DNA from: Acanthacorydalis orientalis
Lineage: Eukaryota; Arthropoda; Insecta; Megaloptera; Corydalidae
Reading direction: 5' to 3'
Assembly (NCBI GenBank): GCA_034766995.1
Contig: CM068323.1
Span: forward strand, 26,412,714 to 26,476,713
Length of the DNA stretch: 64,000 nucleotides
Part shown: positions 48,541 through 60,291 of the stretch, one piece after another
Numbering within the stretch: the first letter of the stretch is position 1
Layout of the letters: each line of letters opens with the position of its first letter
Translations under genes and position numbers: made by a program
The notes under the pieces: model-generated
Databases searched by the model: none
Told to the model about the DNA's origin: nothing
The model's input: the letters and a program-made list of their open reading frames with translations, nothing else

Positions 48541-48750
48541 CGTTCGGTGCGATTCTCTGGATCGCCTAACAGGAGTGTTGTATGCCTGAGGCTACCCGAT
48601 TAGGGTTACGCCACTGAAATGGTCGGTTTTCGGGGTGTAAAAATAATCGGATGGTCGATGATGCGCTAGTTGTGTACCCTTCTGAGGTTAACGTAGCTCA
48701 GGTGGGGAACGAAATAACTCCTGTTAACTGAAACACCCTCTTTTGAACAC

Positions 48751-48781
48751 AAGCCACCCCGATATATTATGCGGGTGGTTT
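48751..48781. repeat. Stem-loop 1 (CCACCC stem)
   Basis: 48751-48759 pairs with 48773-48781 (AAGCCACCC with GGGTGGTTT, one G-T pair). Confidence 0.7.
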
Positions 48782-48802
48782 TGTCGTTGTTTATCGTTTT
48801 TT

Positions 48803-48835
48803 CCACGCTATTCGATGCTTAAACAAAAAGCGTGG
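48803..48835. repeat. Stem-loop 2 (CCACGCT stem)
   Basis: 48803-48809 CCACGCT pairs with 48829-48835 AGCGTGG. The loop ATTCGATGCTTAAACAAAA is nearly the same as that of stem-loop 3. Confidence 0.8.
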
Positions 48836-48864
48836 CCTCTATTGGTGGGAGTCTTTTTTTTCTT

Positions 48865-48894
48865 CCGCTCTTTCGACGTTAAAGAAAAGAGCGG
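48865..48894. repeat. Stem-loop 3 (CCGCTCT stem)
   Basis: 48865-48873 CCGCTCTTT pairs with 48886-48894 AAAGAGCGG (A-rich side reads AAAGAGCGG). It is preceded by a T-run. Loop region TTCGACGTTAAAGAAAA. Confidence 0.8.
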
Positions 48895-49591
48895 GTTTTA
48901 ATCTTAACTCAAACATATATAAAATATTCTTTCCAGTTGGTTTGAATGAGTACCAATATGTATAATATATATATATATATATATAGATATATTTAATATA
49001 TAGATATTTTAATATATATTTAATATATATATATATATTCAAATATATAAATTTAGTATGTCTGTATAATCACTCCCACAGTCGGAATGCGCGTAATGGT
49101 CTACTACCTCGCGCTCGAATGCTTCGTCCAACTTTTGGCTATCGCCGTTGATAATATATTTAAATACGAAGTCTCAACACGTTTTTTGTTCAATACACTT
49201 TGTCAATTTTTATTCAATATACCTCCGATTTTTTTTTTGAGACCAATTTGGTACTCATGCTCATCATGAGAGATGTTAACTGAAGCCTTCGCCGTGGTTA
49301 GCGTCCCGGGAGTCGTCAGAGACCCGATAGCCAATATGTGCCGTTTAATGGAAAATTGTGTCTTCAGATGATAACTAACGTTAAACATAGCTCTTTGTCA
49401 AATTCGGGAAAAATTGCAAAAAACCCAGATAACTTCATCAATATTTTAATATTTGCCTCAATAGTCGTTCAATTTTGTTAATTATATATATATATATATA
49501 CTTTTACAGAATTCATATTTTTCAATCTGTACAGAATATTGTTTCACATTTTCAACACGACTTTCTTTTCAACGATTGTACGTTTTGATAA

Positions 49592-49595
<4 letters not shown>

Positions 49596-49661
<66 letters not shown>
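49596..49661. repeat. (TA)n microsatellite, about 65 bp
   Basis: Long TA array, followed by TACA steps. Confidence 0.95.
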
Positions 49662-49665
<4 letters not shown>

Positions 49666-50704
49666 CATATATACATAAACATGTATGCACGGATGTAAAT
49701 TACTAGTTTATTGCAGACAGTCGAATGGAACTTTATGATATTATAATTCATTTAAATGCGCGTCCGCGAACGTATCTTTGAACACATTTAACGTTTTTAC
49801 GATACGGTAATTGTTTCGATTATTAGACCCGTGTGTGAATGTCCAATTTAAAGAGGTTAAGAGGTAAGATTGAAGAAACAAATAGAAGCAATACAATTTC
49901 TTTTACTATTATGCGATTACGGTCGGACCTACTTCGCGATGATTACTCGCATAATTTCAGTGATGAGTTTAATGATGTACACACAAACACACACTTGCAT
50001 ACACGCGTGTGTAGGAAATAATTGAGAGAGAGAGAGAGAGAATTGATTAATTTCGATACGAATTGATATACTCGTTCAATGGTCATTTCGTACATTTTAG
50101 ATTAATAAAACAGATGTACATATAAATGCTTTAAAATCCGTACGTCCCTGTATAAGTGGTTTGATATTAATTCGACGATTAAAGAAAATCGATTACTAAT
50201 CTATGTATGATACATGTTCTATTAGCTAGTTTCGTATACGGTTGTGATTAATTTTTTTTTTTCGGAGAAGACTGCTGCACGGTGACCGATTGGAAAAAAC
50301 CAGTCGCCTGTGTGGTGTTTAATGTCCGTGTTTCGTAGCAGATGGGCGAATAATGAAAATCGATACAGGAGTACCGAGAATCGACTGTTGATTACCGAGA
50401 GGACGATTCGAATGTTTTGCAGATCGGCGCATCAACGCGCCATGTCTCTTTATTCAGCCAGTGCCCGCCGTTTGAAATCGTGTGAAGTTCGTCGTGTGAT
50501 TCAGATATTGTCAGGGTGTTTCTCATTTCGAACATGCTATTTATCACTGTATTCGCGTGGATGGTTGGGAAATCGATCGGTGCTAGACAGTTGTGAACTG
50601 AATTTTCTTCTCTGGCCGTTGAAATGCGTCTGAGCTGCCTGCTTAAGAAAGACAAAATACATTTTTTAGACAATCATATGATTCGTTTATAGAAGCGAAT
50701 TTCG

Positions 50705-50736
50705 GTACAGCTCCGAGCATACAGTCGGAGCTGTAC
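50705..50736. repeat. 12-bp perfect stem with 8-nt loop
   Basis: 50705-50716 (gtacagctccga) is complementary to 50725-50736 (tcggagctgtac). Confidence 0.9.
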
Positions 50737-51666
50737 TAAAATTAGAATTGTACTAATCCTCCACTTTTATCACGGCCCTAAATATAATAATGAATATATA
50801 ATAATAATTCCATTATCCGAAATCGAAATCAGACAGTACAGCGTCCATTCCATTCACATAAAAAATTTTTTTTTTAAAAAAAACGGTACCACACGACGTA
50901 CCGATCTTCGAACAGTGTTGATTCGTTTCCGACACTCGTCAATGAACCGCAATGAAAGAAACGTACAAACATAAAGAACGATGCTAAAACAACGAACAAT
51001 GACTGTGATTTTTTTCTCCTTACGAGACTCGAAACAATCGCATGCGTACGTATAAAAATAACAGATTGTGTTGTTGTACAGCTGTGTGAAAATACGAACC
51101 GGAGGAACGTCGGCGCCGTTTACCGAAGAAATCAGTGCACGGATGACATCTAACAGTTACTCGAAACTGTAATTTTCGCGAGCACGAAACTCGCGCGATT
51201 CGTCAGATCCGATGAGAGATAACCGGTGGAAACTTTCGACTGTCGAAGAGCAACGGATCGCTCGCTCGTTCGTTCGGCCGGTCGGTCGGTCGACTTGTTT
51301 GTTTGATTGCGATGCGGCGGATTCTCCGGATTAGTTTCGAACGGTGGTGGGATCGGGATTGTCGCGTGCCGACGACGACAGAGTCGCGTATCAGATTGTC
51401 ATTCTTTATAGAAGGGCAATTGTCGGACGCCAGCGTGTCATTGAAATCTGGTGTTGAGTTCTTGAATCGGCGATTTTTTCATTTATAGTACAAGCAGCTC
51501 GCTCGAGACAAACAGTCAAACATAAACTACCGGGCTCTAAACAATGCATTTCTACAAGACAATCAAATCTCACACAAACTGTTTAGGAATTTCAGTTCTT
51601 CTGTTCCTTCATCATTAAATATCTGCGAGAAGATTTCTCAATTCCGGTAATTAATTTTATTACTCT

Positions 51667-51668
<2 letters not shown>

Positions 51669-51714
<46 letters not shown>
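51669..51714. repeat. (TA)n microsatellite
   Basis: About 46 bp of TA repeat. Confidence 0.95.
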
Positions 51715-51717
<3 letters not shown>

Positions 51718-53854
51718 CATTAATGTGTGTGTGTATGTGTTCGAATCGAATCAAATGACACATTCGGCTCGACCGCAATCGTCCTCAAGAGCAGATCAGA
51801 AACTACAAAACCGCACCGACTACGGCGACGATCGATTCAGACACACCTGTCCGTCAATGTGCGGACCATTATTCAAAAAATATCTTCTAGCACCCCGCTC
51901 CGCGGTCCGTCGCTATTTCCGGTACACCTTTTGTTATCTGCAACATTTTTTTCGTACGTCTGTTCCCACCGTCGTGGATTGAATCGCGGACCGAACGAGA
52001 AATTAAAACGAGCAAAAAATGCATAACAGTTTTATAGATTTACTTCAACACACACACACGCACACATATGTACGCGCGCGCGTATGCGTGTGTGTGTTTC
52101 TGTTTCTCATCATGAGCATGTGAGTAGAGGTGTCGATCTTTACATAATTTAAAACCGCATCGATTGAAGTAGTGGACGAGTGTCTCCCTTTTGAAATTTT
52201 AACGGAAATTATCTTTGTGCCGTTTTGATGAGTTCCATTGATTGTACAGCCAGTATTAGATTGTGGAATCTTAAAAGAAGTTGCAAGTGTGTAACGTTTC
52301 ATTATGCAGAGAGCCAGAGTTATTCACAAAAAAAAGTGTATGTAATCGTCACTGTTGGACGACGACGACGACTCTTTTCGCAACTGGAGGATCGTCGCAA
52401 TCGCGACGCAACGACACGGTGTGGAAATCAGCACACCGCTGCGCATCCGTCGGAATGAAAGTAAACTGTGATGAAAACGCGCCGCCTCCGCCCGGCCCGG
52501 ACTGAACGTCGTCAGCGCGCTGAAAAAAGCACGCGACGAGCTGAAACACGCACGCACGCACGCACGCACGACGGCACCGCCGTAAACGTTTTCTAAACGT
52601 CACGATTGCATGAGCATGCAGGTAACTCGAGTCGTGTCCAAACAACGAACGGTGTTACATGACACTGACTTCCTGTGAATATAATTTCGTCACAGTCACT
52701 TTGCGCCATGTCGACTGGCTCGGCTCGTACGGTTTCGTCATGGCCGCTCGGTGTCTTCGTCTTCTTTGCGATCCGTTCGACCGTCGAACTGTGCGATTGG
52801 AAACGAGACGCACTACGATGGATCGTCGTAAGTGAGTGCGACGCGCGGACAAGGAACGGTCTGTCGGTTTGCGTTGTGCGAACAATAACCGGCGAAGGCG
52901 TACGGGTCCGTTTTATGTTCGACGATCGTCGAAACACACGTCCCTACAGGCCTCTAGATAGGGGTTGAGCGCTTTATCTAGCACGTTTTATTCTTCTTTC
53001 ACTCTTATAACAGCGTGCGGTTCAGAGCGAAAGCATACGGTCTTTCGGTGGTGCGTTCGCAGCTCCGTCGATCTAACATCGAGAGTCAAACCTCCACCAC
53101 TCGGCGATGTGTACCCGTGTCCGTGATCTTTCGTGATACGTGAGTCTCTGTGTTCGGTACTCGAAATCGGCAGAGATCCGTAAGATGCTTCAGATGCTTG
53201 CGAATGTCCTCTATTCACTCCATAAATATTTTCTGATCAAAAATGTCGATAATTTTCGATTCACGACCATTCCGACTATCGATTGCGTCGTCTTCAAAGA
53301 ATATCTGTGAATCACTCACTGCACCCGTTTCTTCAGATCTTCAAAACTTTAAACCTCTTTCTCTAAACTTTTTTTTTAAACCTTTTTCTCCAAAACATTA
53401 AACTTGATAGATATAAAACTTAGCTACCCTACTACATTTTAATTATAGTTCACTTATAATACTTTATTATATCTACATATTTATTTATTTCTTGCCTTCT
53501 ATTTTTAAACTATATTTTAATTTCCAGTCTTTTCAGGCAATGCTTTAAACATTGTACTAAGTTGACCACAGGTACTGATTACATAAATACACTGATTCTA
53601 GTCTAATTGATATTGGAACCTGATATATAACCTGAAATTTGAAATTATTATTGAATTATCTTCTTTTTGGCATTTTTGATTTGTGTATGTAGATCGCCCT
53701 TTCTTTTTTTAATGGCCAAGCAGTAAAAAATTCAGTGAGGGCTTCGTATTTACATTATTCTACATAGTATCTACTACCTCATTTCTCATCCCTTCTACTA
53801 TTTTTCTTTCATAACTTGAGTTCGCATCACTCATCCAGCCGTCTGATAAATTAA

Positions 53855-53856
<2 letters not shown>

Positions 53857-53891
<35 letters not shown>
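53857..53891. repeat. (TA)n microsatellite, RTE 3' side
   Basis: TA array bordering the RTE fragment. Confidence 0.95.
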
Positions 53892-53894
<3 letters not shown>

Positions 53895-54133
53895 CTCTTT
53901 CAATCCACTGCTAGATGAAGATCTCTTCTAAATCATTCCAGTGTTCAATGCCTCTCTTTTCTATAAATCATCCATAAATTTTCACTTGTTCTTATCATAT
54001 CTGTTCACTGATCTTTTTAAATTTCAGGGTTCCCAATCAAATAACTTTTCTTGTCTATCGATTATATTCTGTTCTTACAATATGACTCGCCCATTTCCAT
54101 GTCAAACTCTTCACTCTTCTTATTATATCTTTA

Positions 54134-54145
<12 letters not shown>
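53892..54145 (-). mobile_element. RTE-type LINE 3' fragment between TA arrays
   Basis: Third copy of the same 250-270 bp unit, more diverged. The minus strand reads RRVKSLTWKWASHIVRTEYN with the Trp codons intact, then stops at later Trp sites, and ends in an EEIFI, stop, QWIERD terminus. TA arrays lie on both sides. Confidence 0.75.

Positions 54146-54200
<55 letters not shown>
54146..54200. repeat. (TA)n microsatellite, RTE 5' side
   Basis: TA array of about 55 bp. Confidence 0.95.
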
Positions 54201-54205
<5 letters not shown>

Positions 54206-54844
54206 GGATCAATTCAACTCACTCTAATAGATAATGACACGTAATGATCATCAAACTGGACCACATATGTCGATTTTAATTGTAATTAAATATAAAAAAC
54301 GGAATCGAATTCCACCTATTGTATTTAACTAACACACACACACACACACATATACAAACAATCGAGAATGTGTGTATGTGGATACACACACACACACACA
54401 CATGTTCTTGAATTCCATCCATACAAATTCCATCTAGGTGACTTAATGGTTTATGTTAGGTGAACAGCACCGGTGTGATTTCACTTTATATATATATATA
54501 TATATAATTGTATGTATGTATATGAATTGTAACGGCCACAAATGAAATGTTGATACGCGCATCCTCGTCCGATCGCTGTAGAACAACGGGCGGGCGTTAT
54601 CGAACGATTGTACGTTCGACTCTGTTGATTCAGTACAGACACACACACACACACACATTGATACGCACATACACTGAGATACGAACGCACGACCCGACAA
54701 CGATTAGGGCAGGTAAGATATTTTTTTGTAGCAAGAGATCATTGATTCATGGCGTTCGAGAGTTGATATTATTATAACTGGTTTTAAGTATGTTTTTAGT
54801 CAACAGAATCATTTTCACGTGTCGCTTCTACACGTACACACACA

Positions 54845-54924
<80 letters not shown>

Positions 54925-55011
54925 AATGTGCTCGACCGTTCAACGTTTATTATTTTTGAGGATTGATACATTCCACTGAGAGATATTACACGTATTGTTT
55001 TATAAACTTAC
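54201..55011. other. Non-coding, microsatellite-rich stretch
   Basis: CA runs at about 54332-54350, 54385-54402 and 54640-54657. A TA array (54849-54884) continues as a TG run to about 54920. The segment at 54620-54720 encodes TEIRTHDPTTIRAG, a phrase I recall from spurious predicted proteins of many insects, which marks a repeat and not a gene. Confidence 0.5.
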
Positions 55012-55148
55012 CTGTTGTTTTCGAATCCGCCGTATTAGCTATTTGTTTTTTGTTTCGGCCCTTGCCGATTGTCCAACAGTTTTGATTTCGTACGAATAAT
55101 ATTTTTCGAACACTTATCTCCTCCTTTACACAAACAAATCGTATGTCG
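55012..55148 (-). CDS. Candidate exon, 137 nt, unidentified
   Basis: Minus strand: possible acceptor ending AAGTTCAG, 137 open nt, then a consensus donor ACAG/GTAAGT. The reading is DIRFVCVKEEISVRKILFVR, then NQNCWTIGKGRNKKQIANTA and DSKTTG. It is basic and hydrophilic with no known domain. The acceptor is mediocre, and the open frame extends beyond it. Confidence 0.33.
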
Positions 55149-55989
55149 CTGAACTTATATGTAATATTAGTTTTATTGACAATTCTAATTAACAGAATTC
55201 CAATTATGTTGATTAATTTCAATTGATGTCCTACTGGAAACCAGTATAGCTGACGGGAACATGCGTGCAGATTAATTCGTGTGTAGGTAACTGAACAAAA
55301 AGAGATAAGAATTGAAAACGCTTGCACGCTGATTCAATCGATATGTATAAATTATTCAGCGAATGTTTGTTACAATCAGAACAAAGACTGAACCATGCAC
55401 ATCATTCTTCTTTCGTCGTTTAATCGTTTTTCCAGCATTTGTTGAATGTATACTTACTACAACATTCGCGAAACTCGTCAAATACATAAATTAAAATCGA
55501 ACGAACTGATTAAATAAATATTGAAAAATATAACCATAGCTATATTCTAATTTTCATCGTCTCTACACTCCTGTAATTTGCAATATTTATTTTCTTGTTT
55601 AAGAAAACTGTTATTGTCCACTACAATGGAATTAAATAAAAAAATACTTACTAAATAGTTCAGATTGAAAAAGTGTTTTCTCCAGTAATAGATATATATA
55701 TATATATATATATATATAACATTGCTAATCCACTTTTCAACGTATCATCTTTGATAATAAAATTGGTATAATCGAGTACTACAGATCTCACTTGTGTACT
55801 TTGTAAGGAAATTGACTTTGTTTAAGAATCTTTGATGTAAAGGCAGAGAAAATTATCCAAAGAATACATGGAAATAGGAATGTTAGCAGGTTGTGAACAA
55901 ATTGGGATTAAGACACTATAATACAAGACTGATGAAATCGGTAGAATAAACACTGATAAAATGATATTGAGATCCATTGGTATATACAT
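55149..55989. other. Non-coding stretch
   Basis: TA array at 55692-55718, preceded by a segment (about 55655-55690) faintly like the RTE terminus. Nothing else. Confidence 0.45.
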
Positions 55990-56285
55990 ATATATATAAA
56001 CAATTCAACAGCCTGAGTATGTTTGGAATAATAAGAAGAATAGGATGGATACGAACACAAACTGGAGTTACTGACATATTAGAAGAGTGTATGGTTTGTA
56101 AATGGATGGAATACATTACAAAAAGAGAAGGCAATCGATGGACAAGTGAAATTATTTGACAGGGAACCGAAAATTTTCAAAAGATCGATAATGTCGAGAT
56201 GAGGATATGAAAAAGTTATGGAAATTAGAGGTGCTGAATCGTTTGAACTGGAATGTTTTGGAACAGGTCTGATGACTATATAAAT
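55990..56285 (+). mobile_element. RTE-type LINE 3' fragment
   Basis: Plus strand encodes SMFGIIRRIGWIRTQTGVTD, then ILEECMVCKWMEYITKRE and NRWTSEII, the RTE C-terminal tail with intact Trp codons. A stop and frameshift follow, then the end block (ESFELECF in one frame, NRLNWNVLEQV in another). It is the best-preserved tail in the window. A short TA tract lies on its left and no long array on its right. Confidence 0.8.
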
Positions 56286-56871
56286 GAGTACGTATATCAA
56301 ATATGATACGAATATATTTTGATCGAGACTTATCAAAACTTATTAATGAACGAACACGATCTTTCAGACTGATCTTTGAAGCTGTTAAAGAACAATTGAT
56401 AGTTTTTCGAATCAGAAATCACGAGCAGACACCATTAGAGAACAGTGAAGTAATGTTTAAGTAGCAAATCGCTCGAGACGTTTCCATTTCAGAGTATAAA
56501 CACACACACACACACACGTTTACGATACGATTAAATATATTAATAAACTTGTAGACAGGTGAACAAGTAAATGTACGTTTTATCATTTTCGCAGCGGTTC
56601 ATTCTTCTTAGACGTCCTCTTCGTTCGATAAAGAGACACGACATGCGAAAGAGAAAGAGCCGAACGATACTCATGTACGTTTTAATATTTTAATTAAACA
56701 TCCACGGACAGATATGATAATAAACGTGTGATTTATATGAAATGTTATTCGGAAAAATAATTTAATCGTCGCAAAAGAGCCCAAGTGGGATATTTGACCC
56801 CGTCGTTATATGATTGTTATTGTCACCTTTATTAATAGCACTCACTACTGGATGTATCGTACACATTTATG

Positions 56872-56962
<91 letters not shown>

Positions 56963-57209
56963 CGAAAATTAATTACAGTTGTTGTAATTAAATATTTCTC
57001 AAGGATCTCGAGGTTTTTTTTACTTATAGATGCATTTCAGTTAGACAGAATAATAATTATCTCTGTTATATGTCGAATCAGATACAGAGGACTCTCTCAA
57101 AGATATCAATATTGATGTGACTCTCTTCCGAAGAGTAATTCTGTATTTTTCTTACTTAATAGCAAACACTTTTACCGTCTATGAAATACAGATTGAACTG
57201 AACAAAAAC
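56286..57209. other. Non-coding stretch with TA array
   Basis: A TA array of about 88 bp with one interruption lies at 56874-56961. Nothing supported. Confidence 0.5.
56874..56961. repeat. (TA)n microsatellite, about 88 bp, interrupted
   Basis: Longest TA tract in the window, with TTATATT interruptions near 56912-56924. Confidence 0.95.
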
Positions 57210-57345
57210 ATTTTCAGAAATGAATTCTTTTTCTTCAAATCATACCGAAACGTTACAATCAGAAATATCCAATATATCATTGTTGATTATCCGCATTTCG
57301 ATATCAACGCCGTGTCATCATCAGAGTGTCAATTTCCCGAAAAAT
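57210..57345 (+). repeat. Copy of TGAATTC-core dispersed repeat
   Basis: AAATGAATTCTTTTTCTTC leads to CCAATATATCATTGTTGATT, CGCATTTCGATATCAACGCC and a GTCATCATCAGAG end. This is the fullest copy of the family seen here. Confidence 0.5.
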
Positions 57346-57912
57346 CAATCGAATTCGAACAGTTCGAATAAATCGTTCGAACACAACACAGTACTGATAC
57401 TCTGATCAGTAAATCACTATTGATTTTTTCTACATTCGACGCTTTGAACATGGCTGACTTGACATCGAAATGTGCACAGACAACAATCGAAAAAACGATC
57501 ACTGATTTTTGACTAGGAAAATGTTTATCGTTTCGCGAAGCGAAAAAGAAACGATTTATGAAATCGACTACTGTCAGATTCTCGTATAAAGTGTGACCTC
57601 TGTTCTTACATCTACTCGTTTTCGACATTAGTCATTTGATGACGCAACAATTGCAGCAGTATGAAATGAATGACGGTATAGATTCGACAACATTCATATA
57701 TTTCTTCTAGTTAGGAACGTATTTTCGTCTAAATTTTAATGGATTATTTTGTTTCGACGTTGGTAATAAATAAATAGTATATATATATATATATATTTCG
57801 TACACGTGTTTAACAAACCGAAATTCATTATTTCGTACGACGACGATAGAACGCCTAGATAAACAGTGTACAGTGAATGGATTAGCTTTCATTGCAATTG
57901 TTCATCACCTGC

Positions 57913-57915
<3 letters not shown>

Positions 57916-57978
<63 letters not shown>
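57916..57978. repeat. (TA)n microsatellite
   Basis: About 62 bp of TA repeat. Confidence 0.95.
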
Positions 57979-57982
<4 letters not shown>

Positions 57983-58231
57983 CAGACGCGCACATCTCGA
58001 AACTGACGAAGAAGGGGAAGAAAAACCACCTTGCTCGACGTGCTCTGTTTTCATTGAACAATAATATCCGTTTAACCAGTCAATTCACCGTTTTATAAAT
58101 TCAAACGAACACACACACAAATATCTCTGTGAATAACTCGTTTGTTATAATGTGTCAACTATGAGATGGACTTTCGACAGGGATGCCAAAATCCGTACAA
58201 TTCCGCATACAATCATCTATGTTTTTTAGAT

Positions 58232-58274
58232 ATCGGTGTGTACAATACATGTCTCTATGTGTGTACACACCGAT
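58232..58274. repeat. 12-bp perfect stem-loop
   Basis: 58232-58243 (atcggtgtgtac) is complementary to 58263-58274 (gtacacaccgat), with a 19-nt loop. Confidence 0.9.
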
Positions 58275-60204
58275 CATGTATGATAATTAGCACTGGTATA
58301 ACACGTTTTTTTTCAAATGAGTGTGTTTTTTCCGATGGATTCTTATGTGCGAGTTTTTCGGTTGTTGGATGAGCGCCGTTAGTAAATTATGGAACAAGTT
58401 AAACATTTTAATTACTTCAGACATTTGTGTAACTGTTTGTTGATTTATTTCTGAGTTTGTTTTCGTCTGTTTGAGCACACGTATTGTAAAATGTGTTCAA
58501 AACAAAGAGCACAAGCAGGGAATCGGATCTTGTTTTTAAAAATAGTTTCCGTGTGTACATATTCTGTTCGGTTTGAGATTGTAATCCTAACCGAGTGCCA
58601 TGTTCCAAAACGTGAGATTACGATTGTAACATAAGGTCAAATGGAATAAGCAAGCAAATCATTTTTTGATTGTTTAGGAAAACTGAAAAATTTGCGAAGG
58701 AGCAATGAAATCTAAAGATCCTATCAAATGAGCAAGTGCTGGACGGATGTGTATTATATTTTTAGATGGTGATATCACGTTCTTTTCTTCAAACGAATGA
58801 CACTTAAATGATAGAATTAAAAAATGTGTTGTGCACTCAAACGGACCGTTTTACTAACTATTAAAATTATTTGCAATAAAATATGTAATTGTTAATATGA
58901 TTTCTGTTGCGTGGAAATCGTATAATATTTTTTCAATAATTTTTTACATCATGTCGACGGATTTATAAGTTCGAACGGACGCTTGTTTCGAATCCGCGGA
59001 TAATTTTAGCAATTTCTACAGAATTCAAGCTACGCGCTGATATATTTATATATATATATATACATATATATTCAAATACGAATAAGAAGTTTACGCATCC
59101 CTGACATAGACAATGCGGATCAGAGATGCGAGCGAACTGGTTGATCATTGACACCGTGAATAAGAAGAGTAGACCGGCGAACGGCGCACACGGCAGTGGA
59201 ACGATGAGGCCCGGACGTGGGGAAAATCTGCAGTCGCTAACGACGAACACGATTGTTGTTTGCATAGATGAACAGTGGAAAAATGTCGAGATTCCGTAAA
59301 TCTCGTGTCTGCAGGAGTTTGCTCATCAGGAGAATCGCACCGGTGCCGGCACGTTCGGAAATTCGGTTCGTGGCGGAACAGTTTCGTCAGATCGTTGTGT
59401 ATACATACATATATATATATCGAATATATCAACATCCAACAGAATCGATGTCGTTCGTTTTCAGATTAAAAGTGTTTGATTGTAGGTTCTCGCCTATCAC
59501 TCTGGTTCCAAGATTTGTTTTCTTCTTCTACGAAATAATAATTATTCGTTTTATAAATACATCATCTCCATTCTGTTTTTTTTTTTATCATCTCGTCAAT
59601 TTCCCTCTCTCTCTCTCTAGAATACAACAACGCTTCAGTTATATAAACCAAATAGGGAATTCTGCCTTATAGAAAAAAATATAAAAATAGAACCCAACAA
59701 TGCTCTGCCCGCTACTGAAAAAAATTTAATTAATGAATAAAATATTCAGTTTTATGTATAATAGCTGAAATTGAGATGCATTGGACACACACCCTGAAAC
59801 ATCCCCGAATAGATATTCTTGCCATACAACACACACACCGCATAAACCGGTATCGTTTGTTTATTAATCCAGAGAAACATTCGGACATAAATACTACATA
59901 TTCTCACCTACGTCGCATTTTATGATAACGTAGAAAAATGCAAAAGATAACTGTTACAGGATTTACTGATTCCACGCCGTCGATATTTATCTATAATTAG
60001 TGCCGCGATGACATTTACATATAGCCGACACTAATAAAAACATTAAAGAAAAAAAAGCAGCGTTTACAAGTTTTTCCTGCAAACCACAACCGATTGATAA
60101 TTTATGGCAGTAATTAACGGTCGTAATCGGTGGCGATTTTCGAATTCAGATGAGAGGAACGCGCGTTTCTTTGTTTGTGTTCTGTGCACGCATACATCCT
60201 TAAT

Positions 60205-60291
<87 letters not shown>

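Larger units (their letters stand above)
48540..49380. other. Unidentified structured region, possible element
   Basis: It differs in texture from the surrounding AT-rich DNA. It has three serial stem-loops at 48751-48894, the 14-base phrase GTTAACTGAARC twice (48723 and 49274), and an 11-bp inverted repeat (48946-48956 with 49248-49258) around an AT-rich core. A tRNA-like box A (TAGCTCAGGTGG, about 48694) occurs without a box B. No coding motif recognised. Confidence 0.35.
49381..53856. other. Long non-coding stretch
   Basis: TA arrays at 49596-49661 and 51669-51714. A GA run near 50024-50041. A T-run/A-run junction near 50863-50884. ACGC tetranucleotides near 52549-52570. GC-rich patches at 51230-51480 and 52340-53220 contain frames with no recognised domain. 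A Met frame at 52709 runs into a GTAAGT donor near 52829 and could be a first exon, but evidence is thin. Confidence 0.45.

Noticed and set aside
48684..48760. tRNA-like box A (TAGCTCAGGTGG)
   Set aside because: There is no box B (GGTTCGANNCC) at the right distance and no cloverleaf pairing could be drawn.
54547..54777. Plus frame with TEIRTHDPTTIRAG after a good acceptor
   Set aside because: The phrase is familiar from repeat-derived false predictions in insects and it contains a (CA)n His-Thr run. Treated as repeat, not gene.
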